From NCBI GenBank assembly GCA_964495885.1, contig CAZBWO010000002.1:124001-188000 (forward strand): a DNA stretch of 64,000 bases. Direction: 5' to 3'. Source of the stretch: PALG01 sp964495885 (GTDB lineage: Bacteria > Bacteroidota > Bacteroidia > Flavobacteriales > Flavobacteriaceae). The position numbers and the translations under genes are program-made. Shown one piece after another: positions 49,957 through 58,876 of the stretch (position 1 is the stretch's first letter; each line of letters opens with the position of its first letter). The notes beneath the pieces were generated by a model. That model was given only the letters and a program-made list of their open reading frames with translations. It ran no database searches and had not been told where the DNA came from.

Positions 49957-50032
49957 TGATGTTCTCAGGAGTACAAGATACAAATAATGCAGCTCCAAAC
50001 AATGCAACGATTAAAAAGTACTTTAGTTTCAT
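49898..50032 (-). CDS. 44-residue lipoprotein of a widespread flavobacterial small-protein family
   Basis: ATG 50032 to TAA 49898. A lipoprotein signal peptide (MKLKYFLIVALFGAALFVSC, Cys20) is followed by TPENINDGQTEEQIDKDIQL and a terminal PRQG. The ending EEQIDKD..LPRQG matches, as I recall, a family of tiny flavobacterial lipoproteins with an IDK....P..QG tail. It has its own promoter at 50062-50094 and precedes the four-helix protein gene, which it overlaps. It falls below common ORF length cut-offs. Function unknown; an exported marker or anchor is possible. Confidence 0.7.
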   Translation of the reverse strand: MKLKYFLIVALFGAALFVSCTPENINDGQTEEQIDKDIQLPRQG

Positions 50033-50061
50033 GATAACTTGCTTTTGTGAGGTTTATATTA

Positions 50062-50094
50062 CAAACCTAGCATGAAAAAAAACAAGTATATCAA
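50062..50094 (-). promoter_or_regulatory. Promoter of the 44-residue lipoprotein gene
   Basis: Minus strand: TAGGTTTG (50069-50062) is an exact -7 element, with TTG 22 bases upstream. It lies 30 bases before ATG 50032. Confidence 0.6.
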
Positions 50095-50136
50095 TTAGTT
50101 TGGGCGTATTTTGATAAGTTACCCTTTAACTAAATG

Positions 50137-50177
50137 AAATATTAATATTTATTCAAAATATCAGTTTATATACTGAT
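50137..50177. repeat. Palindromic AT-rich sequences downstream of tsaE
   Basis: AAATATTAATATTT (50137-50150) is a perfect palindrome and ATCAGT-TTATAT-ACTGAT (50160-50177) an inverted repeat. They lie between the tsaE stop and the lipoprotein promoter and may be a weak terminator or regulatory site. Confidence 0.35.
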
Positions 50178-50198
50178 AAAATAAATTATGTACTTTCG

Positions 50199-50618
50199 TT
50201 ACACTATTGCATAGGCATTCATAGTTAAAGTTCTTGTTCCATTTGGGTTTTTATGTAAGCGTATGGTTGTTTGTTTTTCAGGAATCAATGATGGTATCCT
50301 TTCTGGCCACTCTATCAATATCCACTCCCCAGATTCTAAATAGTCTTCAAAGCCAAGGTCGAGTGCTTCAATTTCTGTTTCTAGTCGGTAAAAATCAAAA
50401 TGATATAATTTACCAGTTGGGAGTAAATGTTCATTTACAATTGAAAATGTTGGACTAGTTAGAGTTCCTTCTACTCCAAGATCTTTGGCAATCTGTTTTA
50501 TTAAAGTAGTTTTTCCAACCCCCATTTCTCCATAAAATAAAATCACTTTAGTTCCGGCGGATTCTATAATGGATTTTGCAACTTCTGGAAGTTCTTCTAA
50601 TGTAAAAATCCTATTCAT
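50199..50618 (-). CDS. tsaE: tRNA threonylcarbamoyladenosine biosynthesis ATPase
   Basis: 139 residues. P-loop GEMGVGKTTLIK (~30-41), LTSPTFSIVNEH, FDFYRLE and IEWPERI are TsaE signatures. Works with TsaB and TsaD to make t6A in tRNAs that read ANN codons. Preceded by a TATATTTG -7 element at 50643-50636 (minus). Located 95 bases after porX, possibly in the same transcript. Confidence 0.96.
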   Translation of the reverse strand: MNRIFTLEELPEVAKSIIESAGTKVILFYGEMGVGKTTLIKQIAKDLGVEGTLTSPTFSIVNEHLLPTGKLYHFDFYRLETEIEALDLGFEDYLESGEWILIEWPERIPSLIPEKQTTIRLHKNPNGTRTLTMNAYAIV

Positions 50619-50713
50619 GGCTATTTGGGCTGATTCAAATATAGAACTTATTTCGATAAATGATTAAAAAAATCGATATAATGCATATATGTAAGGTAAA
50701 GACTACAAAAAAA

Positions 50714-52261
50714 TCACTTTGGATCCAATACAGAGTAGGGAATGATCATTTCTTCCATGGATACTCCTCCATGTTGGTAGGTATTTCTATAGTAACTTAC
50801 GTAATGATTATAGTTATTTGGATAGGCAAAAAACAAATCTCCTTTTGCAAAAATAAATGAACTACTCATATTGATAGAGGGCAGTAAAATATCCTTTGGA
50901 TTTTTTATAGAGAGTACATCCTTTTCTTCATAGGATAAACTTCTTCCAGTTTTATACCGAAGATTTAAGCTTGTGTTTTTGTCGCCTATTACCTTAGATG
51001 GATTCTTGACGTTGATGGTTCCGTGATCTGTAGTAATAATTAATCTGAAACCTAATTGCGATGCTTGTTGGATTATATCCAATAGCGGAGAATTTTTAAA
51101 CCAGCTTTTTGTCAAGGAACGATACGACTTGTCCGTCGAGGCTAATTCTTTTATGACTTCCATTTCGGTTTTGGAATGCGAAAGCATATCTACAAAATTA
51201 TAGACTACTACCGTAAGATCATCATTTTTTAAACTCTTGAAATTTTCGGAGAGTTTTTTGCCTTGTTTTAAGCTTGAAATTTTATGGTAACTCCATGTTA
51301 GATTTTTGCCCAGTCGTTTTAATTGGGCTTCAAGAAATTCTTTCTCATATAGATTTTTCCCTCCCTCATCTGTATCGTTTCTCCAATAATTTGGATACAG
51401 TTTTTCCATTTCGCTAGGCATAAGTCCAGAAAATATGGCATTTCTCGCATACTGGGTCGCTGTGGGTAGTATACTGTAGAATAGGGATTCATTTAATTTT
51501 TTATAACTATTGGCGAGCATAGGCTCGAAAGCCTTCCATTGATCATATCGTAAATTGTCAACAACCACCAAAAGAGTAGGGTGCTCTTTTATATGAGGCA
51601 CTACCTTATCTTTAAAAAGGGTGTGGGACATGGTTGGTGCTTCATCATTTCCAGAAAACCAGGATTCATAATTTTTTTCAATGAACTTAGAAAACTGGGT
51701 ATTGGCCTCATTTTTTTGTGATTCCAAAATCTCAAACATACTGTTATCTTCAATATCCTCTAATTCAAGTTCCCAGTACACTAATTTTTGGTAAAGTTCT
51801 GCCCAACCTTCCGCAGAATTAATGGATGACATGTCCATAGCAATTTTTCTAAATTCCTGCTGGTAATTACTCGTTGTTTTTTGAGAAACCAAACGTGTAT
51901 GGTCTAGGTTCTTTTTAAGACTAAGTAATATTTGATTGGGATTAACGGGCTTGATAAGGTAGTCTGCAATTTTAGAACCTATGGCTTCTTCCATTATGTA
52001 TTCTTCCTCACTTTTTGTTATCATAACAATAGGCAAGGCCGCCCTTATTTCTTTTATTTCCGCAAGTGTTTCCAGGCCAGTAAGCCCAGGCATGTTTTCA
52101 TCAAGGAATACAATATCAAAAGCATCTTTTTGGATCTCCTCCAATGCTTCAGAACCACTTTGTGCGGTGGTAACTTTATAATTTTTGGCTTCAAGAAAAA
52201 GAATGTGTGGTTTCAGCAAGTCAATTTCATCATCAACCCAAAGTACTTTTATATTGTTCAT
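50714..52261 (-). CDS. porX: PorX: response regulator with PglZ domain, type IX secretion
   Basis: 515 residues. N-terminal receiver domain (~5-120) with acidic Asp10, Asp11, phosphoacceptor Asp54 (FLDENMPG) and a lysine in YLIKPVNPNQIL. A helical linker follows, and the C-terminal PglZ-type alkaline-phosphatase-fold domain (~205-515) has VVVDNLRYDQWKAFEPML and LIITTDHGTI, the metal-binding motifs. In Porphyromonas and Flavobacterium PorX, with PorY, controls type IX secretion genes. The partner histidine kinase is not in the window. Separated by 118 bases from the divergent HD gene. Confidence 0.93.
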   Translation of the reverse strand: MNNIKVLWVDDEIDLLKPHILFLEAKNYKVTTAQSGSEALEEIQKDAFDIVFLDENMPGLTGLETLAEIKEIRAALPIVMITKSEEEYIMEEAIGSKIADYLIKPVNPNQILLSLKKNLDHTRLVSQKTTSNYQQEFRKIAMDMSSINSAEGWAELYQKLVYWELELEDIEDNSMFEILESQKNEANTQFSKFIEKNYESWFSGNDEAPTMSHTLFKDKVVPHIKEHPTLLVVVDNLRYDQWKAFEPMLANSYKKLNESLFYSILPTATQYARNAIFSGLMPSEMEKLYPNYWRNDTDEGGKNLYEKEFLEAQLKRLGKNLTWSYHKISSLKQGKKLSENFKSLKNDDLTVVVYNFVDMLSHSKTEMEVIKELASTDKSYRSLTKSWFKNSPLLDIIQQASQLGFRLIITTDHGTINVKNPSKVIGDKNTSLNLRYKTGRSLSYEEKDVLSIKNPKDILLPSINMSSSFIFAKGDLFFAYPNNYNHYVSYYRNTYQHGGVSMEEMIIPYSVLDPK

Positions 52262-52301
52262 ATATGTATATTTGCTATGTTTTGCGGTGTAGTGACAAAT
52301 G

Positions 52302-52319
52302 TGTTACAACATTATAACA
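52302..52319. promoter_or_regulatory. Imperfect palindrome between porX and HD gene
   Basis: TGTTACAACATTATAACA has 5-base arms TGTTA/TAACA with an 8-base centre that is itself partly symmetric. It is 41 bases upstream of the porX ATG. It could be an operator. A clean -7 element for porX is not seen. Confidence 0.35.
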
Positions 52320-52379
52320 TCAAAAATACTTCCGTAGTATTTGAAAGGGAAAACAATTCTACTAATTAAAAGTTAAAAT

Positions 52380-53609
52380 TTGCCAGCCCAAAAGAAACTA
52401 GAAATCATCAATGACCCTCTTTATGGTTTTATTCATGTTTCAAATGACTTGTTATTTGAAATCATTGAACATCCATACTTTCAGCGATTGAGAAGGATAA
52501 GCCAGATGGGACTTTCCTATTTAGTATATCCAGGGGCCCATCACACCCGTTTCCATCATGCTTTGGGAGCAATGTATTTAATGCACCAAGCTGTACAGGT
52601 TTTGGAAACAAAAGGAGTGGAGATTTCTTCCGAAGAAAAAGAAGCGCTCTATATAGCCATACTTTTGCATGACATTGGACACGGACCCTTTTCACATGCC
52701 CTTGAGCATAGTATTGTAAGGGGTGTGAGCCATGAGCAGTTGTCATTGTTGTTCATGAGTTATTTTAATGACTATTTTAACGGAAGGTTAGATCTTGCCA
52801 TTCAAATATTCAAGGATAAATATCCTCGTAAGTTTTTACACCAGTTAATTTCAGGACAGCTAGATATGGATCGTCTAGATTACCTTCGGCGTGATAGTTT
52901 TTATACCGGAGTCGCAGAAGGAAACATCAATTCCCAGCGGTTGATTGCCATGTTGGATGTAAAGGATGATTCATTGGTTGTGGAGGAAAAGGGGATTTAC
53001 TCTGTAGAAAAATTCATTGTTGCCCGAAGGCTTATGTACTGGCAGGTTTATTTGCACAAAACCTCATTAGTTGCTGAAACTATGTTGCTTAAAATATTTA
53101 AAAGAGCCAAAGAACTTTTGCAGGGTGGTAAAACTATTAATGTGTCAGAACCATTGCGTGGTTTCTTGAAAAATGATTTCTCGCTAAAGGATTTTTCAGA
53201 AGCCATTCTTCAGAAATTTGCCATGCTGGACGATCACGATATCATGGCAGCTATAAAACAGTGGGTACAGGAAGAGGATTTTGTACTTTCAGATTTATCT
53301 AGACGGGTATTGTATAGGGATTTACTGAAAGTGAAAGTGAATAACGAGCCTTTTTCCAAAGAAAAGCTAGAAAAAAGATTGAAGAAACTTCAAGAAAAAC
53401 ACAACCTTTCTGCAAAAGAAGCATCTTATTTTGTGTTTACAGGGGAAATTTCCAATCAGGCCTATCACATGGATAAAGACACGATTAACCTTATAAAGAA
53501 GAATGGTAAGTTAATAGATGTGGCTAAGGCGAGTGACCAATTGAATATTGAAGCCCTTTCAAGTGAAGTTGTAAAATACTATCTCTGCTATCCAAAAACC
53601 AAGCATTAG
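52380..53609 (+). CDS. HD-domain phosphohydrolase (SAMHD1/dGTPase-like)
   Basis: 409 residues. Start TTG 52380: an in-frame TAA lies 4 bases upstream, the next ATG is at residue 43, and the conserved N-terminus KLEIINDPLYGFI begins right after it. HD metal motif: His in RFHHALGAMYL, LLHDIGHGPFSHALEH and DMDRLDYLRRDS. The order matches SAMHD1-like dNTP triphosphohydrolases. Substrate unproven. Conserved beside porX and the lpx genes in flavobacteria (from memory). Confidence 0.88.
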   Translation: MPAQKKLEIINDPLYGFIHVSNDLLFEIIEHPYFQRLRRISQMGLSYLVYPGAHHTRFHHALGAMYLMHQAVQVLETKGVEISSEEKEALYIAILLHDIGHGPFSHALEHSIVRGVSHEQLSLLFMSYFNDYFNGRLDLAIQIFKDKYPRKFLHQLISGQLDMDRLDYLRRDSFYTGVAEGNINSQRLIAMLDVKDDSLVVEEKGIYSVEKFIVARRLMYWQVYLHKTSLVAETMLLKIFKRAKELLQGGKTINVSEPLRGFLKNDFSLKDFSEAILQKFAMLDDHDIMAAIKQWVQEEDFVLSDLSRRVLYRDLLKVKVNNEPFSKEKLEKRLKKLQEKHNLSAKEASYFVFTGEISNQAYHMDKDTINLIKKNGKLIDVAKASDQLNIEALSSEVVKYYLCYPKTKH

Positions 53610-53621
53610 GGATGCTTTTTT

Positions 53622-53629
53622 TATATTTG
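53622..53629 (+). promoter_or_regulatory. -7 element TATATTTG before lpxD
   Basis: Exact match 18 bases before ATG 53648, in the 38-base gap after the HD gene stop. No TTG at the proper distance was found in the gap; the -33 would lie within the HD coding sequence. Confidence 0.5.
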
Positions 53630-53647
53630 CAGAATTCAACTATATAA

Positions 53648-54673
53648 ATGGAATTTACAGCCAATCAAATTGCAGGAATTTTAGAAGGATCCGTAGAGGG
53701 GAATGGTGAGGTTACGGTTTCTAAACTTTCTAAAATAGAAGAGGGTAGTGAAGGGAGCTTAACGTTCCTGGCAAACCCAAAATACAAGCAATTCTTATAT
53801 ACTACAAAAGCTTCAATAACAATCGTTGATAAGGACTTTGTGATTGAAAACCCTATTGAAACTACTTTGGTTAGGGTTGAGGATGCATATAAAGCATTTT
53901 CAAAACTACTGGAATATTACAATCAGGTTAAAATGAATAAAACCGGAATTGAAAAACCGGTTTTTATTTCAGATACAGCAACCTACGGAGAACAAATTTA
54001 CATAGGAGCCTTTTCTTATTTGGGCGAAAATGTAGTACTCGGAAACAACGTAAAGGTATACCCCAATGTATATATTGGGGATAATGTAACCATAGGAGAC
54101 GATGTTACTATTTTTGCCGGAGCTAAAATTTATTCCGAAACAATCATAGGAAACCACTCTGTTGTTCATAGCGGTGCCATTATTGGAGCAGATGGCTTTG
54201 GATTTGCTCCCAATGAAAAAGGCGAATATTCTAAAGTCCCACAAACCGGAAATGTAATCATTGAGGATTTTGTTGATATTGGTGCTGGAACCACGATAGA
54301 CAGAGCTACTTTGGGGTCAACAGTGATTCGCAAAGGGGTCAAACTAGACAACCAAATACAGATTGCCCACAATGTGGAGATTGGCAAAAATACCGTTATC
54401 GCTGCTCAAACTGGTATCGCAGGTTCTACCAAAATAGGGGAGAACTGCATGATTGGCGGACAAGTAGGAATTGTTGGACATATTATTATTGGTAATAATG
54501 TTCGAATTCAAGCGCAGAGTGGTATAGGTAGAAATGTAAAGGATAATGAAACTTTACAGGGATCCCCAGCGCTTAATTATGGCGACTACAATAAAAGCTA
54601 TGTTCATTTTAAAAACCTTCCAAAAATTGTGGAACGTTTTAATACCTTTGAAAAAAAACTGAAAGATGACTAA
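53648..54673 (+). CDS. lpxD: UDP-3-O-acylglucosamine N-acyltransferase
   Basis: 341 residues. N-terminal uridine-binding domain followed by left-handed beta-helix hexapeptide repeats (~100-300: VKVYPNVYIGDNVTIGDDV etc.). Catalytic His lies in NQIQIAHNVEIG (~238) with a further His in IVGHIIIG. Third step of lipid A synthesis. Overlaps the lpxC-fabZ gene by 8 bases. Fatty-acid chain length specificity cannot be told. Confidence 0.95.
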   Translation: MEFTANQIAGILEGSVEGNGEVTVSKLSKIEEGSEGSLTFLANPKYKQFLYTTKASITIVDKDFVIENPIETTLVRVEDAYKAFSKLLEYYNQVKMNKTGIEKPVFISDTATYGEQIYIGAFSYLGENVVLGNNVKVYPNVYIGDNVTIGDDVTIFAGAKIYSETIIGNHSVVHSGAIIGADGFGFAPNEKGEYSKVPQTGNVIIEDFVDIGAGTTIDRATLGSTVIRKGVKLDNQIQIAHNVEIGKNTVIAAQTGIAGSTKIGENCMIGGQVGIVGHIIIGNNVRIQAQSGIGRNVKDNETLQGSPALNYGDYNKSYVHFKNLPKIVERFNTFEKKLKDD

Positions 54674-56075
54674 TTTCACGCCAAAGCAACGCACCATTGG
54701 CAAAGAAGTGTCCCTCCAGGGAGTGGGCCTCCACACTGGAAAAGATGTTACCCTTACTTTTAAACCTGCACCAGAAAACTACGGTTATGCTTTTGTTAGG
54801 GTTGATCTGGAAGGAAACCCTGTTATTGAAGCAGATGCTAATTATGTGGTGAATACCCAACGGGGAACCAATCTTGAAAAACGTGGGGTGAAAATCCAAA
54901 CTTCCGAACACGTGCTAGCAGCATTAGTGGGTATGGAAGTTGATAATTGTATCCTTGAACTAAATGCTCCAGAGCCACCCATTATGGATGGTTCTTCCAA
55001 ATTTTTTGTGGAAGCTATTGAAAAAGCAGGTATTGTAGAGCAGGAAGCACTTCGTGAAGAGTTCGTGGTAGAGGAGGTAATTTCTTATGTTGATGAAGAA
55101 ACCGGAAGCGATATTACTGTTATTCCAGCAAATTCATACCAAGTTACAACCATGGTTGATTTTGGCACCAAAGTTTTGGGTACCCAAAATGCTTCATTGA
55201 AACAATTGTCAGATTTTAAAGATGAAATTGCAAGTTCAAGAACCTTCAGTTTTTTGCATGAACTGGAAATGTTGTTGGAAAACGGACTTATAAAAGGAGG
55301 GGATCTCAATAATGCTATTGTATATGTAGACAAGGAACTTTCTGAAGATACCATGAAAAAACTTCGGAAGGCGTTCAAAAAGGATAAAATTTCGGTAAAA
55401 CCTAATGGTATTCTTGATAATCTTACCTTACATCATCCCAATGAAGCTGCTAGACACAAACTATTGGATGTAATTGGTGATTTAGCTTTAGTAGGAACCC
55501 GTATCCGCGGAAAAGTAATTGCCAATAAGCCTGGACATCAGGTAAATACCCAATTTGCAAAGAAGCTTTCCAAAATTATTAAAATTGCAAAGCGAAATAA
55601 TATTCCAAAATTTGATATCACGAAACCTCCTATTAAGGATGTAAACGGTATCATGGATATGCTGCCGCATCGTCCACCTTTCTTGTTGGTTGACAAAATT
55701 TTAGAGTTATCAGATAAACATGTGGTTGGGTTGAAAAACGTGACCATGAACGAACCTTATTTTGTGGGACATTTTCCAGGAGCTCCTGTTATGCCTGGAG
55801 TATTGATTGTAGAAGCAATGGCTCAAACGGGAGGTATTCTGGCGTTGAGCACCGTACCAGATCCCGAAAATTACCTCACGTTTTTTATGAAAATCAATAA
55901 CGTGAAGTTTAAAAGGCAGGTGAACCCTGGGGATACACTTGTTTTTCAACTGGAACTTATAACCCCTATTAGACGTGGAATTGTGCACATGCAGGGGAAT
56001 GCCTATGCAAATGACAAACTTGTTACTGAAGCCGAATTGATGGCGCAAATCGTAAAAACAAAAAATACAGAATGA
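54666..56075 (+). CDS. lpxC/fabZ: Fused LpxC deacetylase / FabZ dehydratase
   Basis: 469 residues. N-terminal LpxC (~1-305) with QTSEHVLAALVG (zinc His), MDGSSKFFVEAI, and HKLLDVIGDLAL. C-terminal FabZ hot-dog domain (~325-469) with MLPHRPPFLLVDKIL and GHFPGAPVMPGVLIVEAMAQTGG (active-site His and Glu). A Bacteroidota-specific fusion that couples the committed lipid A step to the production of unsaturated acyl-ACP. Its stop overlaps the lpxA start by 4 bases. Confidence 0.95.
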   Translation: MTNFTPKQRTIGKEVSLQGVGLHTGKDVTLTFKPAPENYGYAFVRVDLEGNPVIEADANYVVNTQRGTNLEKRGVKIQTSEHVLAALVGMEVDNCILELNAPEPPIMDGSSKFFVEAIEKAGIVEQEALREEFVVEEVISYVDEETGSDITVIPANSYQVTTMVDFGTKVLGTQNASLKQLSDFKDEIASSRTFSFLHELEMLLENGLIKGGDLNNAIVYVDKELSEDTMKKLRKAFKKDKISVKPNGILDNLTLHHPNEAARHKLLDVIGDLALVGTRIRGKVIANKPGHQVNTQFAKKLSKIIKIAKRNNIPKFDITKPPIKDVNGIMDMLPHRPPFLLVDKILELSDKHVVGLKNVTMNEPYFVGHFPGAPVMPGVLIVEAMAQTGGILALSTVPDPENYLTFFMKINNVKFKRQVNPGDTLVFQLELITPIRRGIVHMQGNAYANDKLVTEAELMAQIVKTKNTE

Positions 56076-56854
56076 ATCAACCCTTAGCATATGTGCACCC
56101 CGGTGCAAAAATTGCCAAAAACGTAGTAATTGAACCTTTTACCACAATTCACAATAATGTAGTGATAGGGGAGGGTACGTGGATTGGTTCTAATGTTACC
56201 ATCATGGAAGGTGCCCGAATAGGAAAAAACTGTAATATTTTTCCAGGAGCTGTAATTTCTGCCATTCCGCAGGATTTAAAATTCCAAGATGAGGAAACCA
56301 CTGCCGAAATTGGTGATAATACCACTATTCGTGAATATGTAACTGTGAATAGAGGTACCGTAGATAGAGGGAAAACAGTAATAGGCAATAATTGTTTAAT
56401 TATGGCTTATTGCCATATTGCCCATGACTGTTACGTGGGGAATAATTGCATCTTTTCCAACAATAGCACATTGGCAGGACATATTACCGTAGGTGACTAT
56501 GTGGTTTTAGCAGGAATGACCGCAGTACACCAGTTTTGTATGATTGGAAACCATGCGTTTGTAACAGGTGGATCCTTGGTGCGAAAAGATGTGCCACCCT
56601 TTGTGAAAGCGGCCCGTGAACCTTTATCCTACGTAGGAATCAATTCCATTGGATTGCGTCGTCGCGGATTTGACACTGAAAAAATCAGGGAAGTACAAAA
56701 TATTTATCGCATCCTTTACCAACGAAATTATAACAATACCCAGGCGGTTCAGATTATTGAAGCCGAAATGGAAGCCACCCCAGAGCGTGATGAAATTCTA
56801 CAGTTCATCAAAAACTCTAAACGGGGTATCATGAAGGGGTATTTTCAGAATTAA
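56072..56854 (+). CDS. lpxA: UDP-GlcNAc acyltransferase
   Basis: 260 residues, hexapeptide beta-helix followed by a C-terminal helical domain. The catalytic His lies in IMAYCHIAHDCYVGNNC (~115-131), and later residues ALVAGMTAVHQF-like sequence and GINSIGLRRRGF match LpxA. First step of lipid A synthesis. Followed 18 bases later by efp. Confidence 0.95.
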   Translation: MNQPLAYVHPGAKIAKNVVIEPFTTIHNNVVIGEGTWIGSNVTIMEGARIGKNCNIFPGAVISAIPQDLKFQDEETTAEIGDNTTIREYVTVNRGTVDRGKTVIGNNCLIMAYCHIAHDCYVGNNCIFSNNSTLAGHITVGDYVVLAGMTAVHQFCMIGNHAFVTGGSLVRKDVPPFVKAAREPLSYVGINSIGLRRRGFDTEKIREVQNIYRILYQRNYNNTQAVQIIEAEMEATPERDEILQFIKNSKRGIMKGYFQN

Positions 56855-56871
56855 TAACATTAAAAATTTTT

Positions 56872-57441
56872 ATGGCAACAACTTCAGACATTCGAAAGGG
56901 TTTATGCATCAAGTATAACCACGATATTTTTAAAATCATTGAATTTTTACACGTAAAGCCCGGTAAGGGCCCAGCCTTCGTTCGCACAAAGTTGAAAAGT
57001 GTAACTACCGGAAAGGTGATTGACAATACGTTTTCCGCAGGGCATAAAATAGAAGACGTACGTGTTGAAACGCATAGTTTTCAGTTTTTGTATAAAGAAG
57101 GGGATACCACCTATCACTTTATGAATACAGATGATTACACCCAGATTCAATTGCAGGAAAGTGCATTGGATCGTCCAGATCTTTTAAAAGAAGGGGAAGT
57201 GGTTTCAATCATTATCAATTCGGAAGACCAAATGCCACTTTCGGTAGATATGCCAACACATGTGATCTTGGAAGTCACCCATACTGAACCTGGTGTGAAA
57301 GGAAACACCGCAACCAATGCCACTAAACCTGCAACTGTTGAAACAGGGGCGCAGGTAAATGTACCCTTATTTATTAATGAAGGAGACAAAATAAAGATAG
57401 ATACCGACAAAGGGAACTATCAGGAACGAATTAAAGAGTAA
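56872..57441 (+). CDS. efp: Elongation factor P
   Basis: 189 residues: KOW-like N-domain, OB domains II and III. The loop HVKPGKGPAFVRTKLKS (~24-40) carries the tip residue (Lys) that in other bacteria is modified. It rescues ribosomes at polyproline stretches. No modification gene is in the window. Follows lpxA in the same transcript and ends at a terminator. Confidence 0.96.
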   Translation: MATTSDIRKGLCIKYNHDIFKIIEFLHVKPGKGPAFVRTKLKSVTTGKVIDNTFSAGHKIEDVRVETHSFQFLYKEGDTTYHFMNTDDYTQIQLQESALDRPDLLKEGEVVSIIINSEDQMPLSVDMPTHVILEVTHTEPGVKGNTATNATKPATVETGAQVNVPLFINEGDKIKIDTDKGNYQERIKE

Positions 57442-57467
57442 ATACTTCTTAAAATATTATTGACCAC

Positions 57468-57496
57468 CCCACCCCATAATGCGGTGGGATTTTTTT
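57468..57496 (+). terminator. Terminator after efp
   Basis: CCCACC...GGTGGG (arms 57468-57473 and 57483-57488, 9-base loop) followed by ATTTTTTTAT. Confidence 0.8.
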
Positions 57497-57503
57497 ATAT
57501 TTG
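57496..57503 (+). promoter_or_regulatory. -7 element TATATTTG for second LpxD-like gene
   Basis: Exact match 19 bases before the GTG start codon at 57523. It immediately follows the efp terminator's T-run. Confidence 0.5.
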
Positions 57504-57522
57504 AGTTTCAAATTTTCAACCT

Positions 57523-58461
57523 GTGAAATTCCCAAAACCAGAAACCCTTGAAAACATTGCCCGTATCCTTGATTGCGATTATGTGGGTGATGCAGATTTT
57601 CCTGTATTAGGAATGAATGAAATTCATGTGGTACAACCAGGGGATATCGTATTTGTTGACCATCCTAAATACTATGACAAGGCTTTACAGTCTGCTGCAA
57701 CGGTTGTTTTAATCAACAAAAAGGTGGAATGCCCAAAGGGTAAGGCGTTGTTGGTTTCAGAGGATCCCTTTCGGGATTTCAATACACTTACCCATCATTT
57801 TAGGCCGTTTGAGCCGGCCCGTGCGGTTATTGCAGATTCTGCAAAAATAGGATTGCACACCATTATTCAGCCAAATACCTTTATTGGAAATAATGTAGTA
57901 ATAGGTGATGATTGTGTCATTCACTCCAACGTGACCATTTATGATAATACCATTATTGGGAATAACGTGACCATACATGCTGGAACAGTTTTGGGGGCTG
58001 ATGCTTTTTATTATAAAAACCGTCCGGAAAAGTTTGATAAACTCCTTAGTGGAGGTAATGTAGTTATTAAAGATGGTGTAGACATTGGCGCGCTGTGCAC
58101 CATAGACAAAGGGGTGAGCGCCTCAACCATTATTGGGGAAGGAACCAAATTAGACAATCAGGTACATGTAGGGCACGATTCGGTAATTGGAAAACGTTGC
58201 TTGATTGCTTCCCAGGTAGGGATCGCTGGATGTGTACTTATTGAAGACTTTGTCACTATTTGGGGACAAGTTGGTATTACCAGTGGTGTTACCATAGGGG
58301 AGAAGGCAATCATCTCAGCCCAAAGCGGAGTTAGTAAATCATTGCTTCCCAATAAATCCTATTTCGGAACCCCAGCAGATGAATTCAGAAAAAAATACAA
58401 GGAAATAGCTTCTATACGGCTTATCCCAGATATTATTGAAAAACTAGACAAATTAAAATGA
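57523..58461 (+). CDS. LpxD-like hexapeptide acyltransferase, second copy
   Basis: 312 residues from GTG 57523. Same N-domain plus hexapeptide fold as LpxD (TFIGNNVVIGDDCVIHSNVTIYD). The first catalytic His is kept (QVHVGHDSVIGK) but the second position, IVGHI in the true LpxD of this window, reads VGITSGV here. This suggests a different acceptor or acyl donor. It is followed by an NTF2-like gene with 4-base overlap and could act on another lipid or sugar. Confidence 0.8.
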   Translation: MKFPKPETLENIARILDCDYVGDADFPVLGMNEIHVVQPGDIVFVDHPKYYDKALQSAATVVLINKKVECPKGKALLVSEDPFRDFNTLTHHFRPFEPARAVIADSAKIGLHTIIQPNTFIGNNVVIGDDCVIHSNVTIYDNTIIGNNVTIHAGTVLGADAFYYKNRPEKFDKLLSGGNVVIKDGVDIGALCTIDKGVSASTIIGEGTKLDNQVHVGHDSVIGKRCLIASQVGIAGCVLIEDFVTIWGQVGITSGVTIGEKAIISAQSGVSKSLLPNKSYFGTPADEFRKKYKEIASIRLIPDIIEKLDKLK

Positions 58462-58871
58462 GTAAATCCGCAAAGGAGGTAGTAAGAAATTTTTACCTAT
58501 CAAATATACTTAAAGACGAAACTGTACTTGCCAGTTATTTTCATCCCGAAATTGTTTTAATTTGGAATAGCAGTGACGGGTTATCCATTTTGCACTATGA
58601 TGATTTGGAAAACTTTTTTGCTGAAATCCGCCGCACTTATCACGACTTAAGAGTAGAGGTGAGTCATTTGTTACAAGACGACGATCATGTGACGGTCCGA
58701 TACAAGTACTACATCAGGACTTTTGAAAATCCGGATGAAGAATTAGGAATTGCCCATTTCATTGCCATCTGGGAGGTAAAAGATGGAAAAATATACCGTG
58801 GATACCAAGTAAGCCAGCCAGTTACGGATAAAGATGATACGAATGAATCTTACCATAAAGTAAAGGTCTAA
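58458..58871 (+). CDS. NTF2/SnoaL-like protein
   Basis: 137 residues of the nuclear transport factor 2 fold: an N-terminal helix pair (KEVVRNFYLSNILKDETVLAS), then the beta cone (ILHYDDLENFFAEI, HLLQDDDHVTVRYKYYIRTF, FIAIWEVKDGKIYRGYQVSQP). Catalytic residues of SnoaL enzymes cannot be assigned. It overlaps the LpxD-like gene by 4 bases. Function unknown. Confidence 0.78.
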   Translation: MSKSAKEVVRNFYLSNILKDETVLASYFHPEIVLIWNSSDGLSILHYDDLENFFAEIRRTYHDLRVEVSHLLQDDDHVTVRYKYYIRTFENPDEELGIAHFIAIWEVKDGKIYRGYQVSQPVTDKDDTNESYHKVKV

Positions 58872-58876
58872 TCCCT

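Noticed and set aside
53960..54560. Apparent short DNA repeats in lpxD, lpxA and the LpxD-like gene
   Set aside because: They encode hexapeptide beta-helix turns; similarity comes from the protein repeat, not a DNA element.
55160..55185. TTTTGGCACCAAAG sigma-54-like match
   Set aside because: Within the lpxC coding sequence and no TTGC block at the required distance.
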